The translations under genes and the position numbers were made by a program. From NCBI GenBank assembly GCA_022791755.1, contig JAAVZR010000017.1, positions 1 to 64,000 on the forward strand: a DNA stretch of 64,000 nucleotides, given 5' to 3'. Numbering within the stretch: position 1 is the stretch's first letter; the number at the start of each line of letters is the position of its first letter. The notes under the pieces were generated by a model that worked only from the letters and a program-made list of their open reading frames with translations, ran no database searches and had not been told where the DNA came from. Below, one piece after another: positions 50,071 through 58,817 of the stretch. The DNA is from Lachnospiraceae bacterium. Its GTDB lineage: Bacteria; Bacillota; Clostridia; Lachnospirales; Lachnospiraceae.

Positions 50071-51390
50071 ATGAGTCAAACCAAAACGTCCTTTATGGAC
50101 AAGTTTCAGGCGGTAATGGAAAAGTATGTTGTACCCGTTGGAATGAAGATTTCGGGACAGCGCCATCTGTCGGCGATTCGGGACGGCCTGACCGTCATGA
50201 TCGCTGTGACGGTAATCGGCGGTTTTGCGTGTCTGCTGGCGGTGCCCCCGATCCCGGCGACGATCACGGAGCCCAGCAATTTCTTCTACGCTATGCTGCT
50301 GGCCTGGAAGTCCTGGGCGGCAGCCAATACCACCACATTGATGCTTCCCTATCAGCTGTCCATCGGTATCATCTCTGTGTATGTGGTGATGGGCGTATCC
50401 TACCAGCTGGCCAAGAGCTATAAGATGGAGCCGGTGAATAATATGGTAGGCGCGCTGTTCATCTTCCTGTGTGTCAGCAATGTGGTGAATTTCGAGACCA
50501 GCTCTCTGACGATTGGCCGTCTGGGCGCCAATTACATGTTCGGCGCCATGATGATCGCTCTTCTGGTGGTGGAGATCAATCATTTCTTTATGGAGAAGAA
50601 GATTGTGATCAAACTGCCGTCTTCCGTGCCTCCCAATGTGGCAGCTCCCTTTAACATGCTGATTCCCATGATCTTCAGTGTGGTGGCGTTTGTCCTGTTA
50701 AACGCTGTCTGCAATAATGTAACAGGAGACGGCCTGACAGGTCTGGTATTTAAGGTATTCCAGCCTCTGATGAAGGCCACGGGTTCCCTGCCTTCCATCC
50801 TGTTAATCAATTTCCTGATGACGACATTCTGGTTCTTCGGTATCCATGGCGGCAACATGGTGGCCGTAGTGGTATCCCCGATCACCACGGCAGGCCTGGC
50901 TGCCAATATGGAAGCTTACATGGCAGGTCAGCCCATGGAGTACATCTTCGCCGGATCCGTAAACAGTATCTTCGGTAACTGGATTACATATACGGCCATG
51001 CTGGTGGTTATCTTCACGCTGTGCAAGAGCTCTCAGCTTAAGTCCATCGCCAAGGTGGCCATCGTACCCAGCTGCTTCAATATCAATGAGCCCAGTATCT
51101 TCGGTATCCCTACCGTATTGAACGTATACACCTATATACCGATGCTTATGTGCAGTGTCATTAACTTCAGCGCCTATTATCTGTTAGCCAGCGCCGGTAT
51201 CGTAGGTAAGTTTTATGTGACGCTGCCCTTCACGGTTCCCGGTCCTCTGGCCGCCTTCCTGGGCACGACAGATGCGAAGACCATACTGCTGTGGTGCGTA
51301 CTCTTCGCAGTCGATTACATGGTACTGAATCCTTTCATCCGCACCTATGATAAGCAGCTTCTGGAAGCTGAGGCAAAGGCGGAGGCATAA
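50071..51390 (+). CDS. PTS lactose/cellobiose-family IIC permease
   Basis: The 439-residue permease has about ten membrane segments and family blocks FFGIHGGNM and SCFNINEPSIFGIPTV. It moves a sugar inward while it is phosphorylated by the IIA and IIB proteins encoded downstream (52437 and 52132). AAAGGGG precedes the ATG. It is the first gene of a five-gene operon and is similar in type to the IIC at 41702. Confidence 0.92.
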   Translation: MSQTKTSFMDKFQAVMEKYVVPVGMKISGQRHLSAIRDGLTVMIAVTVIGGFACLLAVPPIPATITEPSNFFYAMLLAWKSWAAANTTTLMLPYQLSIGIISVYVVMGVSYQLAKSYKMEPVNNMVGALFIFLCVSNVVNFETSSLTIGRLGANYMFGAMMIALLVVEINHFFMEKKIVIKLPSSVPPNVAAPFNMLIPMIFSVVAFVLLNAVCNNVTGDGLTGLVFKVFQPLMKATGSLPSILLINFLMTTFWFFGIHGGNMVAVVVSPITTAGLAANMEAYMAGQPMEYIFAGSVNSIFGNWITYTAMLVVIFTLCKSSQLKSIAKVAIVPSCFNINEPSIFGIPTVLNVYTYIPMLMCSVINFSAYYLLASAGIVGKFYVTLPFTVPGPLAAFLGTTDAKTILLWCVLFAVDYMVLNPFIRTYDKQLLEAEAKAEA

Positions 51391-51392
51391 GG

Positions 51393-52106
51393 ATGGCAAA
51401 GCTTATCATCAATGCCGATGATTTCGGGTACACGAGAGCCAATACCGAGGGGATCATCGAGGGCTGCCGTCATGGGATCATCCGCTCCACCACAGCGCTG
51501 TGCAATATGCCGTGGCTGGAGTATGGCAGAGACCTGGCAGAGGGCTGCCCGGAGCTGGGAGTCGGCGTTCATCTGACGCTGACTCTCGGCAAAGCGCTGA
51601 CCGGTGTGAAGAGCTTTACCGACGGAGAGGGAAACTTCCTCTCCAAGAAGGAGATCTATGCCGCCGCACTGGACATGAGAGAGGTCTATGAGGAGTGGAA
51701 GGCTCAGATCGAAAGATATATCGAAGTGTTTGGCCATATGCCGACCCATCTGGACTCCCATCACAGCGTCCATGATTTTAATGAAAAGCAGAAAGAAGTA
51801 GCGCTTACGCTGGCAGACGAATACGGCCTGTACCTGCGGCGCTACAGCCCGTATGCCTATGTCTCCGGATTCTTCGGACCGGCAGCGACGAAAGAGACTC
51901 TGCTGGGACTCCTTCGGGAGAATGAGGGCCGGGATATCGAGATCATGGTCCATCCGGGCTACTGCGATCTGGAACTGTACCGGCAGAGTTCGTACAATGT
52001 ATCCCGTTTGCAAGAGCTGGATGTGCTGTGTTCCCGGGAAGTGCTGGATTATGTAAAGAAAACGGATATTGAATTGACTCATTATGTCCCGAAGGAACGG
52101 GCGTAA
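51393..52106 (+). CDS. ChbG/HpnK-family carbohydrate deacetylase
   Basis: The 237-residue YdjC-fold protein has the metal-binding residues D9-D10 (INADDFGYT), H60 and H119-x-D-S-H123. ChbG removes an acetyl group from phosphorylated chitobiose in E. coli. Here it lies 2 bases after the PTS IIC, inside the operon, which suggests that the imported sugar is N-acetylated (for example a GlcNAc disaccharide). Confidence 0.9.
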   Translation: MAKLIINADDFGYTRANTEGIIEGCRHGIIRSTTALCNMPWLEYGRDLAEGCPELGVGVHLTLTLGKALTGVKSFTDGEGNFLSKKEIYAAALDMREVYEEWKAQIERYIEVFGHMPTHLDSHHSVHDFNEKQKEVALTLADEYGLYLRRYSPYAYVSGFFGPAATKETLLGLLRENEGRDIEIMVHPGYCDLELYRQSSYNVSRLQELDVLCSREVLDYVKKTDIELTHYVPKERA

Positions 52107-52131
52107 ATCAGAGAGAGGAGAAGTATTCAAG

Positions 52132-52434
52132 ATGAGAAAAATCGTATTATTCTGTGCGGCGGGAATGTCCACCAGCCTTTTGGTGACCAATATGCAGAAG
52201 GCGGCAGGAGACATGGGCTATGAGACCGATATCGCGGCTCATCCCATCAGCGAAGCATCCATGTATGGCCCGGAAGCAGATATCATTCTGCTGGGGCCCC
52301 AGGTGCGTTTTGAGTTAAAGAAAATCCAGGCCCAGTTCCCGGATAAGAAGGTGGAATCCATTGATATGCGCGCCTACGGGATGATGGATGGAAAGACCGT
52401 CATCGAGCATGTGAAGAAGACATTGGGGGACTAA
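52132..52434 (+). CDS. PTS lactose/cellobiose-family IIB
   Basis: The 100-residue cytoplasmic subunit carries the phosphocysteine at C8 (VLFCAAGMSTS). It takes phosphate from IIA and passes it to the sugar at IIC. The ATG at 52132 is chosen because the family starts two or three residues before the first strand; GAGGAG lies 11 bases upstream. Confidence 0.93.
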   Translation: MRKIVLFCAAGMSTSLLVTNMQKAAGDMGYETDIAAHPISEASMYGPEADIILLGPQVRFELKKIQAQFPDKKVESIDMRAYGMMDGKTVIEHVKKTLGD

Positions 52435-52436
52435 AA

Positions 52437-52751
52437 ATGGGCGATTTGGAATTGTGCTGCTGTAAGATCATCAGCTCGGTGGGCACGGCCCGTTCCTGCT
52501 ATGTGGAAGCCATCCACATGGCGAAGGAAGGCCAGTACGAGGAAGCCGAAAGACTGATCGCCGAGGGCAGGGAATGTTTCATTGAAGGTCACGATTCCCA
52601 CCTGCAGCTCTTTGCCAAACAGGGGGAAGGAGAGCTGGAGTTTAACATGCTGGTGCTTCATGCGGAAGATCAGCTGATGAGCGCGGAGGCCTTCGGTATC
52701 CTGGCTGAAGAATTTATCAGCGTATACAAAAAGATAGAGAAAGCAGACTAA
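52437..52751 (+). CDS. PTS lactose/cellobiose-family IIA
   Basis: The 104-residue all-helical subunit accepts phosphate from HPr at H75 (VLHAEDQLM), the equivalent of the active His of LacF. An unusual CCC run is at residues 7-9. It starts 2 bases after IIB. It probably also serves the IIC at 41702, which has no partners of its own. Confidence 0.93.
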   Translation: MGDLELCCCKIISSVGTARSCYVEAIHMAKEGQYEEAERLIAEGRECFIEGHDSHLQLFAKQGEGELEFNMLVLHAEDQLMSAEAFGILAEEFISVYKKIEKAD

Positions 52752-52755
52752 GTCT

Positions 52756-53667
52756 ATGAGTTTGGCAATTACCCTCTTTAACCAGATCGTCAAGATGTTT
52801 CTGATGATGGCGGTGGGATATGTACTCTACCGCAATAAGACGATTAACGACGATACCACAGCAAAGCTGTCCAGCATCCTTCTGATGGTGGCGACGCCCT
52901 GCACTCTCATTACTTCCTTCAACCAGGAATACTCCGGGGAAAAGCTGCAAGGACTTCTTATAGCCTTTGTCCTGAGCGCGCTGGTGTACGGATTCAATAT
53001 CCTGGCCGCCGGACTGCTGTGTAAAAAGGAGGATCGGGTGGGGCGATTCTGCGTCATTTTCTCCAATGCCGGATTCATCGGGATCCCGCTGGTGACAGGG
53101 CTCTATGGAATTGAGTCAGTATTTTACCTCTCGCCGTTCATCGTATGCTTCTACCTGTTCGTCTGGACGGTAGGGGTGAGCCTGATGTCCGGCAGCAAGG
53201 ATGCGGTGACCTTCCGTAAGATCATCACAAATCCCTGTATCTGGGCGGTATTTATAGGTGTGATCGTGTTTTTGCTGCCGGTACGGCTGCCTTTGGCGGT
53301 CATGGAGGCGGTGTCCATGCTGGGAGGACTCAATACTCCCCTGGCCATGATCGTGCTGGGCGCTTACCTGGCCAAGACGAACCTTCTGGACATGTTTGCC
53401 AATAAAAAGGCATACTATGTCAGCTTCTGCCGTCTGGTGCTCCTGCCGGTCCTGGTAATGCTGGCATTTAAGATGCTGCCGTCCGGGTATCATCGAATCG
53501 GCATGATCGTCCTGACAGGAGCCGCTGCCCCCGTGGGAGCGCTGGCGCCGGTATTTGCCCAGATGTTTCACAGAGATACCAATGAAGGAGCGCAGATCGT
53601 GAGTCTGTCCACGATCCTCTGCATTGTCACCATGCCGGTACTTATCATGGTGGCGGAAGCAATATAG
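52756..53667 (+). CDS. AEC-family (auxin efflux carrier type) transporter
   Basis: The 303-residue membrane protein has about ten hydrophobic segments. The AEC/Mem_trans blocks FSNAGFIGIPL and GLNTPLAMIVLGAYLA are visible, and the C-terminal half ends with APVGALAPVFA. AEC proteins export or exchange organic acids and other small anions. As last gene of the PTS operon it may export acetate or another product released from the sugar; this is inference. Confidence 0.88.
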   Translation: MSLAITLFNQIVKMFLMMAVGYVLYRNKTINDDTTAKLSSILLMVATPCTLITSFNQEYSGEKLQGLLIAFVLSALVYGFNILAAGLLCKKEDRVGRFCVIFSNAGFIGIPLVTGLYGIESVFYLSPFIVCFYLFVWTVGVSLMSGSKDAVTFRKIITNPCIWAVFIGVIVFLLPVRLPLAVMEAVSMLGGLNTPLAMIVLGAYLAKTNLLDMFANKKAYYVSFCRLVLLPVLVMLAFKMLPSGYHRIGMIVLTGAAAPVGALAPVFAQMFHRDTNEGAQIVSLSTILCIVTMPVLIMVAEAI

Positions 53668-53702
53668 GTGTAAAAAGAGATTGGTGGGTGAGAGCGTGGC
53701 CC

Positions 53703-53844
53703 GCCGGGGACTTATGGTTTCCCCGGGCGGGCGCGCTCTCGCTCCGTTTCGACGCAGCGGCTCTAAGCTCCCGCTCGCTGCGCTCTCGGTCGCTAAGTGC
53801 CGGCGTCTCAAAGGGCCCGCCCGGGGAAACCATAAGCCCCCGGC
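53703..53844. repeat. large imperfect hairpin 1
   Basis: Arms of 30 bases (53703-53732 and 53815-53844) are complementary with a single mismatch. They flank an 82-base centre that has its own smaller stems (GCAGCG near 53754 with CGCTGC near 53776). Weaker pairing reaches outward to GGGTGAG and CTCACCC. Open frames through it on both strands are Arg/Ser/Pro-rich products of the palindrome, not genes. It may end the AEC operon. Confidence 0.8.
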
Positions 53845-54060
53845 TACATACCGCCTCACCCTCTCGTTTTACGCGGTTCTCCCTTCTTCGTTCAGGATTC
53901 TTCCACGGCTAAAATGAAAAGCTAAAAAGCTCACAATCTGTCAATTCAGAAAAATAATTCTTAAACCAGCTAAAGAAAAGACTTCACGACCAAGACAGCC
54001 CAAAAACAATGAACAAACAAAAACCTTGCTTCCAAACGAAACGAAGGATTGCGAGAGACA

Positions 54061-54281
54061 GCCAGGCAATCCGGGGATGGGTCAAGGGGAGCAGGGCGTG
54101 TGCAGGAGGCCAGGATTTCTTAAGGGGGCGGAGGGCTGCGTTCATACTGCCAGCGCACCTGTCTGAGCGCGAAGCGCGAGTTTGCGCTGGCAGTATGGGT
54201 TTTAGCAGACTCCGCGCCCTTTAGAAATCCGGCCTCCGAAACCCGTCCTGCTCCCCTCGACCCATCCCCGGACTGTCTGGC
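54061..54281. repeat. large imperfect hairpin 2
   Basis: The whole 221-base element folds on itself. The outer arms pair over 54061-54098 and 54244-54281, then GGAGGCC/GGCCTCC, GGATTTCT/AGAAATCC and ATACTGCCAGCGCA/TGCGCTGGCAGTAT near the tip. The tip holds GCGC-GAA-GCGC. No gene is seen in 53845-54306; the rest of it is AT-rich. Confidence 0.82.
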
Positions 54282-54306
54282 GTGCCCCCCCAATCCAAGT
54301 CCCCCC

Positions 54307-54335
54307 TTGCAATTTCCTCTTCCTCTCTCTATAAT
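54307..54335 (+). promoter_or_regulatory. response regulator promoter
   Basis: TTGCAA (54307-54312), a 17-base spacer and TATAAT (54330-54335), just downstream of the large hairpin. Confidence 0.75.
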
Positions 54336-54373
54336 AATTAGAAAGTCTTTTCGTTTAAAAGGAGCCCCTGCAC

Positions 54374-55057
54374 ATGTACACCATTTTCATTATAGAAGAC
54401 GAGACCGACATTAATAACCTCCTGGCCAGGATTTTCACATCTGCCGGATATGGGATCATACAGGCATTTTCCGGTACGGAAGCCAGACTTCTTCTGGAGA
54501 ACCGCCATCCTGACGTGATCCTTCTGGATTTGATGCTGCCGGGGCTCTCCGGGGAAGAGCTTCTTTTGGAAATCCGGGAGAGGTATCGCCTGGAGGCCCC
54601 GGTGCTGATTCTGTCAGCGAAGAGCGGGCTGAAGGATAAGGTGGGGCTTCTGCGGGCCGGAGCCGACGATTATATCACGAAGCCCTTTGAGCCGGAGGAG
54701 GTCATCGCCAGGGTGGAAGCTGCCCTGCGCCGCGGCGGAAAGGAAAGCCGCAGAAGCGGCGTCTTAAGCTGCAAAAATCTGAAGCTGTATCCGGAGGAGC
54801 GCCGTGTGACGGTCCATGACCATGAGCTGGAGCTGACTGCCCATGAGTATGATCTGCTCTATCTGCTTATGCAGACGCCGGAAAAGGTATACTCCAGAGA
54901 AAACCTCTATGAGCTGGTATGGCAGGGCGGCTATTACGGGGAGAACAATACGGTCAATGTACATATCAGTAATCTGCGAAAAAAGATCCGGGAACTGGAT
55001 CAGGAAAAGGAGTATATCCAGACGGTATATGGTATCGGCTTTAAGCTCAGGACTTAA
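54374..55057 (+). CDS. OmpR-family response regulator
   Basis: The 227-residue protein has a receiver domain with acidic residues E8-D9, phosphorylated Asp52 (ILLDLMLPG) and the SAK switch, then a winged-helix DNA-binding domain ending in the usual YIQTVYGIGFKL wing. AAAGGAG precedes the ATG. The histidine kinase is encoded at 56873, after the ABC exporter, so the four genes form one functional unit. Direct repeats TTTATGACT before the exporter genes are its likely binding sites. Confidence 0.93.
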   Translation: MYTIFIIEDETDINNLLARIFTSAGYGIIQAFSGTEARLLLENRHPDVILLDLMLPGLSGEELLLEIRERYRLEAPVLILSAKSGLKDKVGLLRAGADDYITKPFEPEEVIARVEAALRRGGKESRRSGVLSCKNLKLYPEERRVTVHDHELELTAHEYDLLYLLMQTPEKVYSRENLYELVWQGGYYGENNTVNVHISNLRKKIRELDQEKEYIQTVYGIGFKLRT

Positions 55058-55060
55058 AAC

Positions 55061-55115
55061 TTTATGACTTCTTTAAAAGTTCTTTATGACTAATTAAATC
55101 CTTCCCGGCTATAAT
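55061..55115 (+). promoter_or_regulatory. response regulator binding repeats and exporter promoter
   Basis: Two exact TTTATGACT repeats (55061-55069 and 55083-55091) are spaced 22 bases apart, two helical turns. The second overlaps the -35 region of a promoter whose -10 is TATAAT (55110-55115). This is a classic layout for activation by an OmpR-type dimer. Confidence 0.65.
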
Positions 55116-55157
55116 GCATTTGTCGATGGGAAATAAGAAACAAGAAGGAGACGACAG

Positions 55158-56084
55158 ATGAACGAATATGTCATAGAGACAAAACAGCTATCAAAGTCAT
55201 ACGGTCATGTGAAAGCTCTGAATCAGGTGGATATCCGTGTGCGCCGGGGCAGTATCTATGGGCTGATCGGCGATAACGGCGCCGGGAAGTCCACCCTGTT
55301 AAAGCTGCTGGCAGGCCATGTATTTGCCACGGCCGGGGAGATGAGACTCCTGGGGCAGCATGGAGAGAAGGAGCTGGCCCGCTGCCGCCGGCGTATCGGC
55401 GCCATGATCGAGCAGCCGGGCTTCGTGCCGGGCATGACGGTGCGGCAGATGTTAGAGTATTACCGGATCCAGAAGGGGATACCCGGTAAGGGACGGGTGG
55501 AGGATACGATCCGTCTGGTGGGATTGTGGGAGAAGCGCAGCAGCAAGTGCAAAAATCTGTCCCTGGGTCAGAAACAGAGACTGGGTCTGGGGATCGCGCT
55601 CATCGGGGAACCGGAGATCCTGATCCTGGATGAACCCATCAACGGTCTGGATCCCAGCGGTATCGTGGAGATGCGCGGCCTGTTTCACCGCTTAAATGAA
55701 GAAAAGAATATCACGGTTGTGCTGTCCAGCCATATCCTGTCGGAGCTGGAGCAGACCGCCACCGATTTCGGATTTCTAAATCAGGGAAAGCTTCTGGAGG
55801 AGATACCGGCGAAGCAGCTGTTTGATAAATGCGTCGATTCCCTGGAGATCCAGGTCTCGGATACGGAGAAATACGCGGCGCTTCTGGCCCGTCAGTTCCC
55901 CGGAGAGATCTGCAAGGTGCTGCCGGATCAGACGATCCGGATCATGAATCCCCAGAGAGAGATACAGGAATACAGCAGGCTGGCCATGGAAAACAATCTG
56001 TTGATCCGGCGCCTGGAAAAGAGCCATGGTTCCCTGGAGAATTATTACATGAATCTGAAAAGCGGAGGTACGAAATCATGTTAA
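55158..56084 (+). CDS. ABC exporter ATPase, peptide-antibiotic resistance type
   Basis: The 308-residue ABC protein has Walker A GDNGAGKST, the signature LSLGQKQRLG and Walker B ILILDEPINGLDPSG. It belongs to the bacitracin/lantibiotic exporter ATPase group (BcrA/LanF-like), with a C-terminal regulatory extension from about residue 215. AGAAGGAG precedes the ATG. The gene follows the TTTATGACT repeats and overlaps its permease by 7 bases. Confidence 0.9.
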   Translation: MNEYVIETKQLSKSYGHVKALNQVDIRVRRGSIYGLIGDNGAGKSTLLKLLAGHVFATAGEMRLLGQHGEKELARCRRRIGAMIEQPGFVPGMTVRQMLEYYRIQKGIPGKGRVEDTIRLVGLWEKRSSKCKNLSLGQKQRLGLGIALIGEPEILILDEPINGLDPSGIVEMRGLFHRLNEEKNITVVLSSHILSELEQTATDFGFLNQGKLLEEIPAKQLFDKCVDSLEIQVSDTEKYAALLARQFPGEICKVLPDQTIRIMNPQREIQEYSRLAMENNLLIRRLEKSHGSLENYYMNLKSGGTKSC

Positions 56085-56854
56085 ATTATATTAAGAGCGA
56101 GCTCTACCGCACAGCGCATAATAAATCGGTCTATGTGATGATACTGATTACCGCGGGCCTGACGCTACTGCTGAACGTGCTTCTGTGGCTTGTGAATGCC
56201 ACCACGGATCCCGGAGCCTTTGCCTATGGGATTACGTCTTATTCGTACTCTTTTATCGTAAGCGGCCCCACGCTGTATTTCTATATGGCGTTTCTGGTGG
56301 CGAGTGTGCTCTATGAGGCAGACCGTAAGAACGGGGTTCAGAAAAACAGTATCGCCTGCGGGATTACACGGCTGCAGATGTTTGCGGGAAAATGCGCGGT
56401 ATGCCTGTTTACCTGTACCGTGGGTCTGGCTGTGATTCTGGGTGTCTATATAGGCAGCGCCTCTCTGTTGCTGATACACAGCGGTCCGGTGGAGGCGGCC
56501 GATGTGCTGATGGAGATACCGGCTGTTTATCTGATGGCTGCCGCGGCGGGGATTCTGGCAGTGGTATTGGCAGAGGTGTTCGAGAAGACGGTGGTATCGG
56601 CGGTGATCTGGTTTGCGATTATGTTCGGTATTCCGGAGCTTCTCTTCTATCTGGGTTTTAAGTTCAACAGTCTGTGGGATGTGGCCATGTGGATGCCGAC
56701 GAACATCTTTAAGGGAATAGGGGTGTCCATGACCCAGTGTGTCACGGCGTGGGATACTCCGGACGGGATGCTTCGCTGCCTCATATCCGGAGCAGCCGGT
56801 ATTGTGGTCTTTAGTCTGGTTGGAGCCGCGCTGCTTCGCAGAAAGGAATATTGA
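56078..56854 (+). CDS. ABC exporter permease
   Basis: The 258-residue membrane protein begins MLNYIKSELYRTAHNKSVY and has six hydrophobic segments, the LanE/BcrB-like ABC-2 arrangement. GGAGG lies upstream of ATG 56078, which overlaps the ATPase stop. Together they should remove an antimicrobial peptide or cell-wall antibiotic from the membrane, or move a lipid. Confidence 0.88.
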   Translation: MLNYIKSELYRTAHNKSVYVMILITAGLTLLLNVLLWLVNATTDPGAFAYGITSYSYSFIVSGPTLYFYMAFLVASVLYEADRKNGVQKNSIACGITRLQMFAGKCAVCLFTCTVGLAVILGVYIGSASLLLIHSGPVEAADVLMEIPAVYLMAAAAGILAVVLAEVFEKTVVSAVIWFAIMFGIPELLFYLGFKFNSLWDVAMWMPTNIFKGIGVSMTQCVTAWDTPDGMLRCLISGAAGIVVFSLVGAALLRRKEY

Positions 56855-56872
56855 CAGACGGGGAGGACAAAG

Positions 56873-57835
56873 ATGGTCTGGTTGGTTTTGGTGACGGCAG
56901 GTCTGGCAGCCTGGTTTGCCTTTCGGTATCTGTCGCTGCGGGCGGCGCTTCGGGAGGCGGACCGGGAACTGAGAGAAATACAGAGGGAACTGGCGGAGAA
57001 TCGCTTCCTTCACCTGCCGTCGCCGGAGCCGCGGCTGGAACGCTTCATAGGAAGCGTCAATGAGACTTTGGAGGGAATCCGAAAGGAGCGCCGGGAATAT
57101 GCCAGGCGGGAGCGGGAGTTCGGGCAGCAGATCGAAAATATCAGCCATGATCTGCGCACGCCCCTCACGGTAATGCTGGGATATCTGAAGCTGATGCGAA
57201 CAGAGCGCGGAGGGGAGGAAAACCACAAAAGAGACCATGAAAAAGGGGATATGGAGGAGGACAAAGAGATGCTTGCGGTCATGGAACGCAGCGCCAGGAC
57301 CATGGAGCGGCTGGTAGAGCAATTCTATTCCTATTCCCGGTTAAAAAGCGACGATTACCGGATGGAGCTGGGTGAGGTGGATGTGTGCCGTCTGGTGAAG
57401 GAGACGTTGATGTCCTGCTATCAGGTGCTGGACGGAGCAGGACTGTCCGTGGAATGCGACCTTCCGGAGCATCCGGTATCCGTCACCGGGGAAGAGGGCA
57501 GCCTGGAGAGGGTGTTTACCAATCTGTTTCAGAATGCGGGGAGGTATGCCAGCAGTTATCTGCATATCCGCCTGGAAGAAGGGCCGGACGATACGACGGT
57601 GATCTTTGACAATGATACGGATCAGATCTCTGAGGAGGATATCCCTTATCTGTTTGAGCGCTTCTATATGCAGGATCCGTCGCGGACCCGGGGCGGTACG
57701 GGCCTGGGACTGACTGTGGCCAGAGGGCTGGTGGAGGCCATGGGCGGTAAGATGACAGTGCAGGCGGCGGGGCTGCCGGAGGCGAAGAGCCGGGAGATTT
57801 GCTTTTGGGTGAGCCTCAAAAAGAGAAGGGATTAA
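56873..57835 (+). CDS. sensor histidine kinase
   Basis: The 320-residue kinase has a single N-terminal membrane segment (residues 2-20), a coiled-coil stretch, the phosphoacceptor His92 (NISHDLRTPL), and a HATPase domain with an N box (NLFQNAGRYA) and G boxes (RTRGGTGLGL). It lacks an extracellular sensor domain, so it probably senses through the exporter or the membrane, like small intramembrane-sensing kinases. It is the last gene of the unit and partners the regulator at 54374. Confidence 0.9.
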   Translation: MVWLVLVTAGLAAWFAFRYLSLRAALREADRELREIQRELAENRFLHLPSPEPRLERFIGSVNETLEGIRKERREYARREREFGQQIENISHDLRTPLTVMLGYLKLMRTERGGEENHKRDHEKGDMEEDKEMLAVMERSARTMERLVEQFYSYSRLKSDDYRMELGEVDVCRLVKETLMSCYQVLDGAGLSVECDLPEHPVSVTGEEGSLERVFTNLFQNAGRYASSYLHIRLEEGPDDTTVIFDNDTDQISEEDIPYLFERFYMQDPSRTRGGTGLGLTVARGLVEAMGGKMTVQAAGLPEAKSREICFWVSLKKRRD

Positions 57836-57893
57836 AAGAAGTTCTCCGCCATTTTGGACATACCGGCAAAAGCCGGCAGAAGCGGCAAATATC

Positions 57894-57933
57894 AAACCCC
57901 TGCATGACAGATACGGTTATGCAGGGGTTTTTG
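57894..57933. terminator. bidirectional terminator
   Basis: AAACCCCTGCAT (57894-57905) and ATGCAGGGGTTT (57919-57930) form a perfect 12-base stem with T/A runs on both sides. It serves the kinase gene and the convergent Nif3-like gene. Confidence 0.88.
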
Positions 57934-57950
57934 GTGTGTTTTAATTCGGA

Positions 57951-58799
57951 TTAAATCAGGAATTCATACATATCCGCGCAGGGTACAAAGGAGCAGGGGA
58001 CGTCCTCTCCCAGGGCCTGGGGCAGATAGGTAAGCATATATTCCATGCCGGGTTCCTCTGTGTTGAAATGGCCGGTGGCCAGGATCGTCCGGGGATGGCC
58101 GGACATGGTAGAGTCGCGGATGTATTCGCTGACAGTGTAGTCGATGCATTCCAGCGAGAGGATCGTGTCGATATCCTCTGCCTCGATGGTCTGAATAATC
58201 TCTCTGTCGTTTCGGCCGTCGATATGGCCGGGGATCCATACCTTATGAACAGGGGAGTCCGGACTGCCGATGACCTTGATGCCGTTTAGCCGAAGCCTGG
58301 ACATCAGCTCCTGTCCCAGGGCGCGGACCGTGGTGGCCGGGAGGGTGAATTTGGCAGGCCACTCCCGGACGGGATCACAGGTCAGATATTCCTCCCAGCC
58401 CAGTATCTTCATCAGACCATAGAAAATGCCGTCGGTGTAGACGCCGTCTTTGAGGGGGATTCCGGAGTGGATATAGTCGTGGTCACGCCATACCACGATC
58501 CCTGCTTCCTGCAGAAGGGCTGTTTTATCCTGAAAGGTCTTATTGTCTTTAAGCCAGTCAGTGTGATCGCCGTGGTTCCAGAACAGGGCTTCGTGGCAGA
58601 CGATCAGATTGGCTCCCTTCGCGGCGGCCTGGCGGATGACCTCCACGGAAGCGTAGCAGGTGGTCACGATCCCCTTTAGCTCCTGGTCCGGATCTCCGTA
58701 GAGGATCTTGTCCCGTGTGGCGGCGGGATCAATGGGCGTTCCCATGAGGTCGCCCTTGTGATAGGCTTTGATTTTTTCGATGGCTTCAGAAATTTTCAT
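57951..58799 (-). CDS. Nif3-like dinuclear metal-center protein
   Basis: The 282-residue protein matches the NIF3/YbgI family, ring-shaped proteins with a two-metal site. Candidate ligands are H69 (IVCHEALF) and H76, a central Asp/Glu region, and a late His in ATGHFNTEE. The biochemical role of the family is unsettled; it may be a metal-dependent hydrolase. It follows the second ceramidase-like gene on the same strand by 18 bases and seems to be the last gene of the PTS operon. Confidence 0.82.
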   Translation of the reverse strand: MKISEAIEKIKAYHKGDLMGTPIDPAATRDKILYGDPDQELKGIVTTCYASVEVIRQAAAKGANLIVCHEALFWNHGDHTDWLKDNKTFQDKTALLQEAGIVVWRDHDYIHSGIPLKDGVYTDGIFYGLMKILGWEEYLTCDPVREWPAKFTLPATTVRALGQELMSRLRLNGIKVIGSPDSPVHKVWIPGHIDGRNDREIIQTIEAEDIDTILSLECIDYTVSEYIRDSTMSGHPRTILATGHFNTEEPGMEYMLTYLPQALGEDVPCSFVPCADMYEFLI

Positions 58800-58817
58800 G
58801 AAATCTTCACTCCTTTT

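Noticed and set aside
53624-53917. Open frames of 62-97 codons on both strands
   Set aside because: They are products of the large palindrome, with Arg/Ser/Pro-rich sequence and no ribosome sites.
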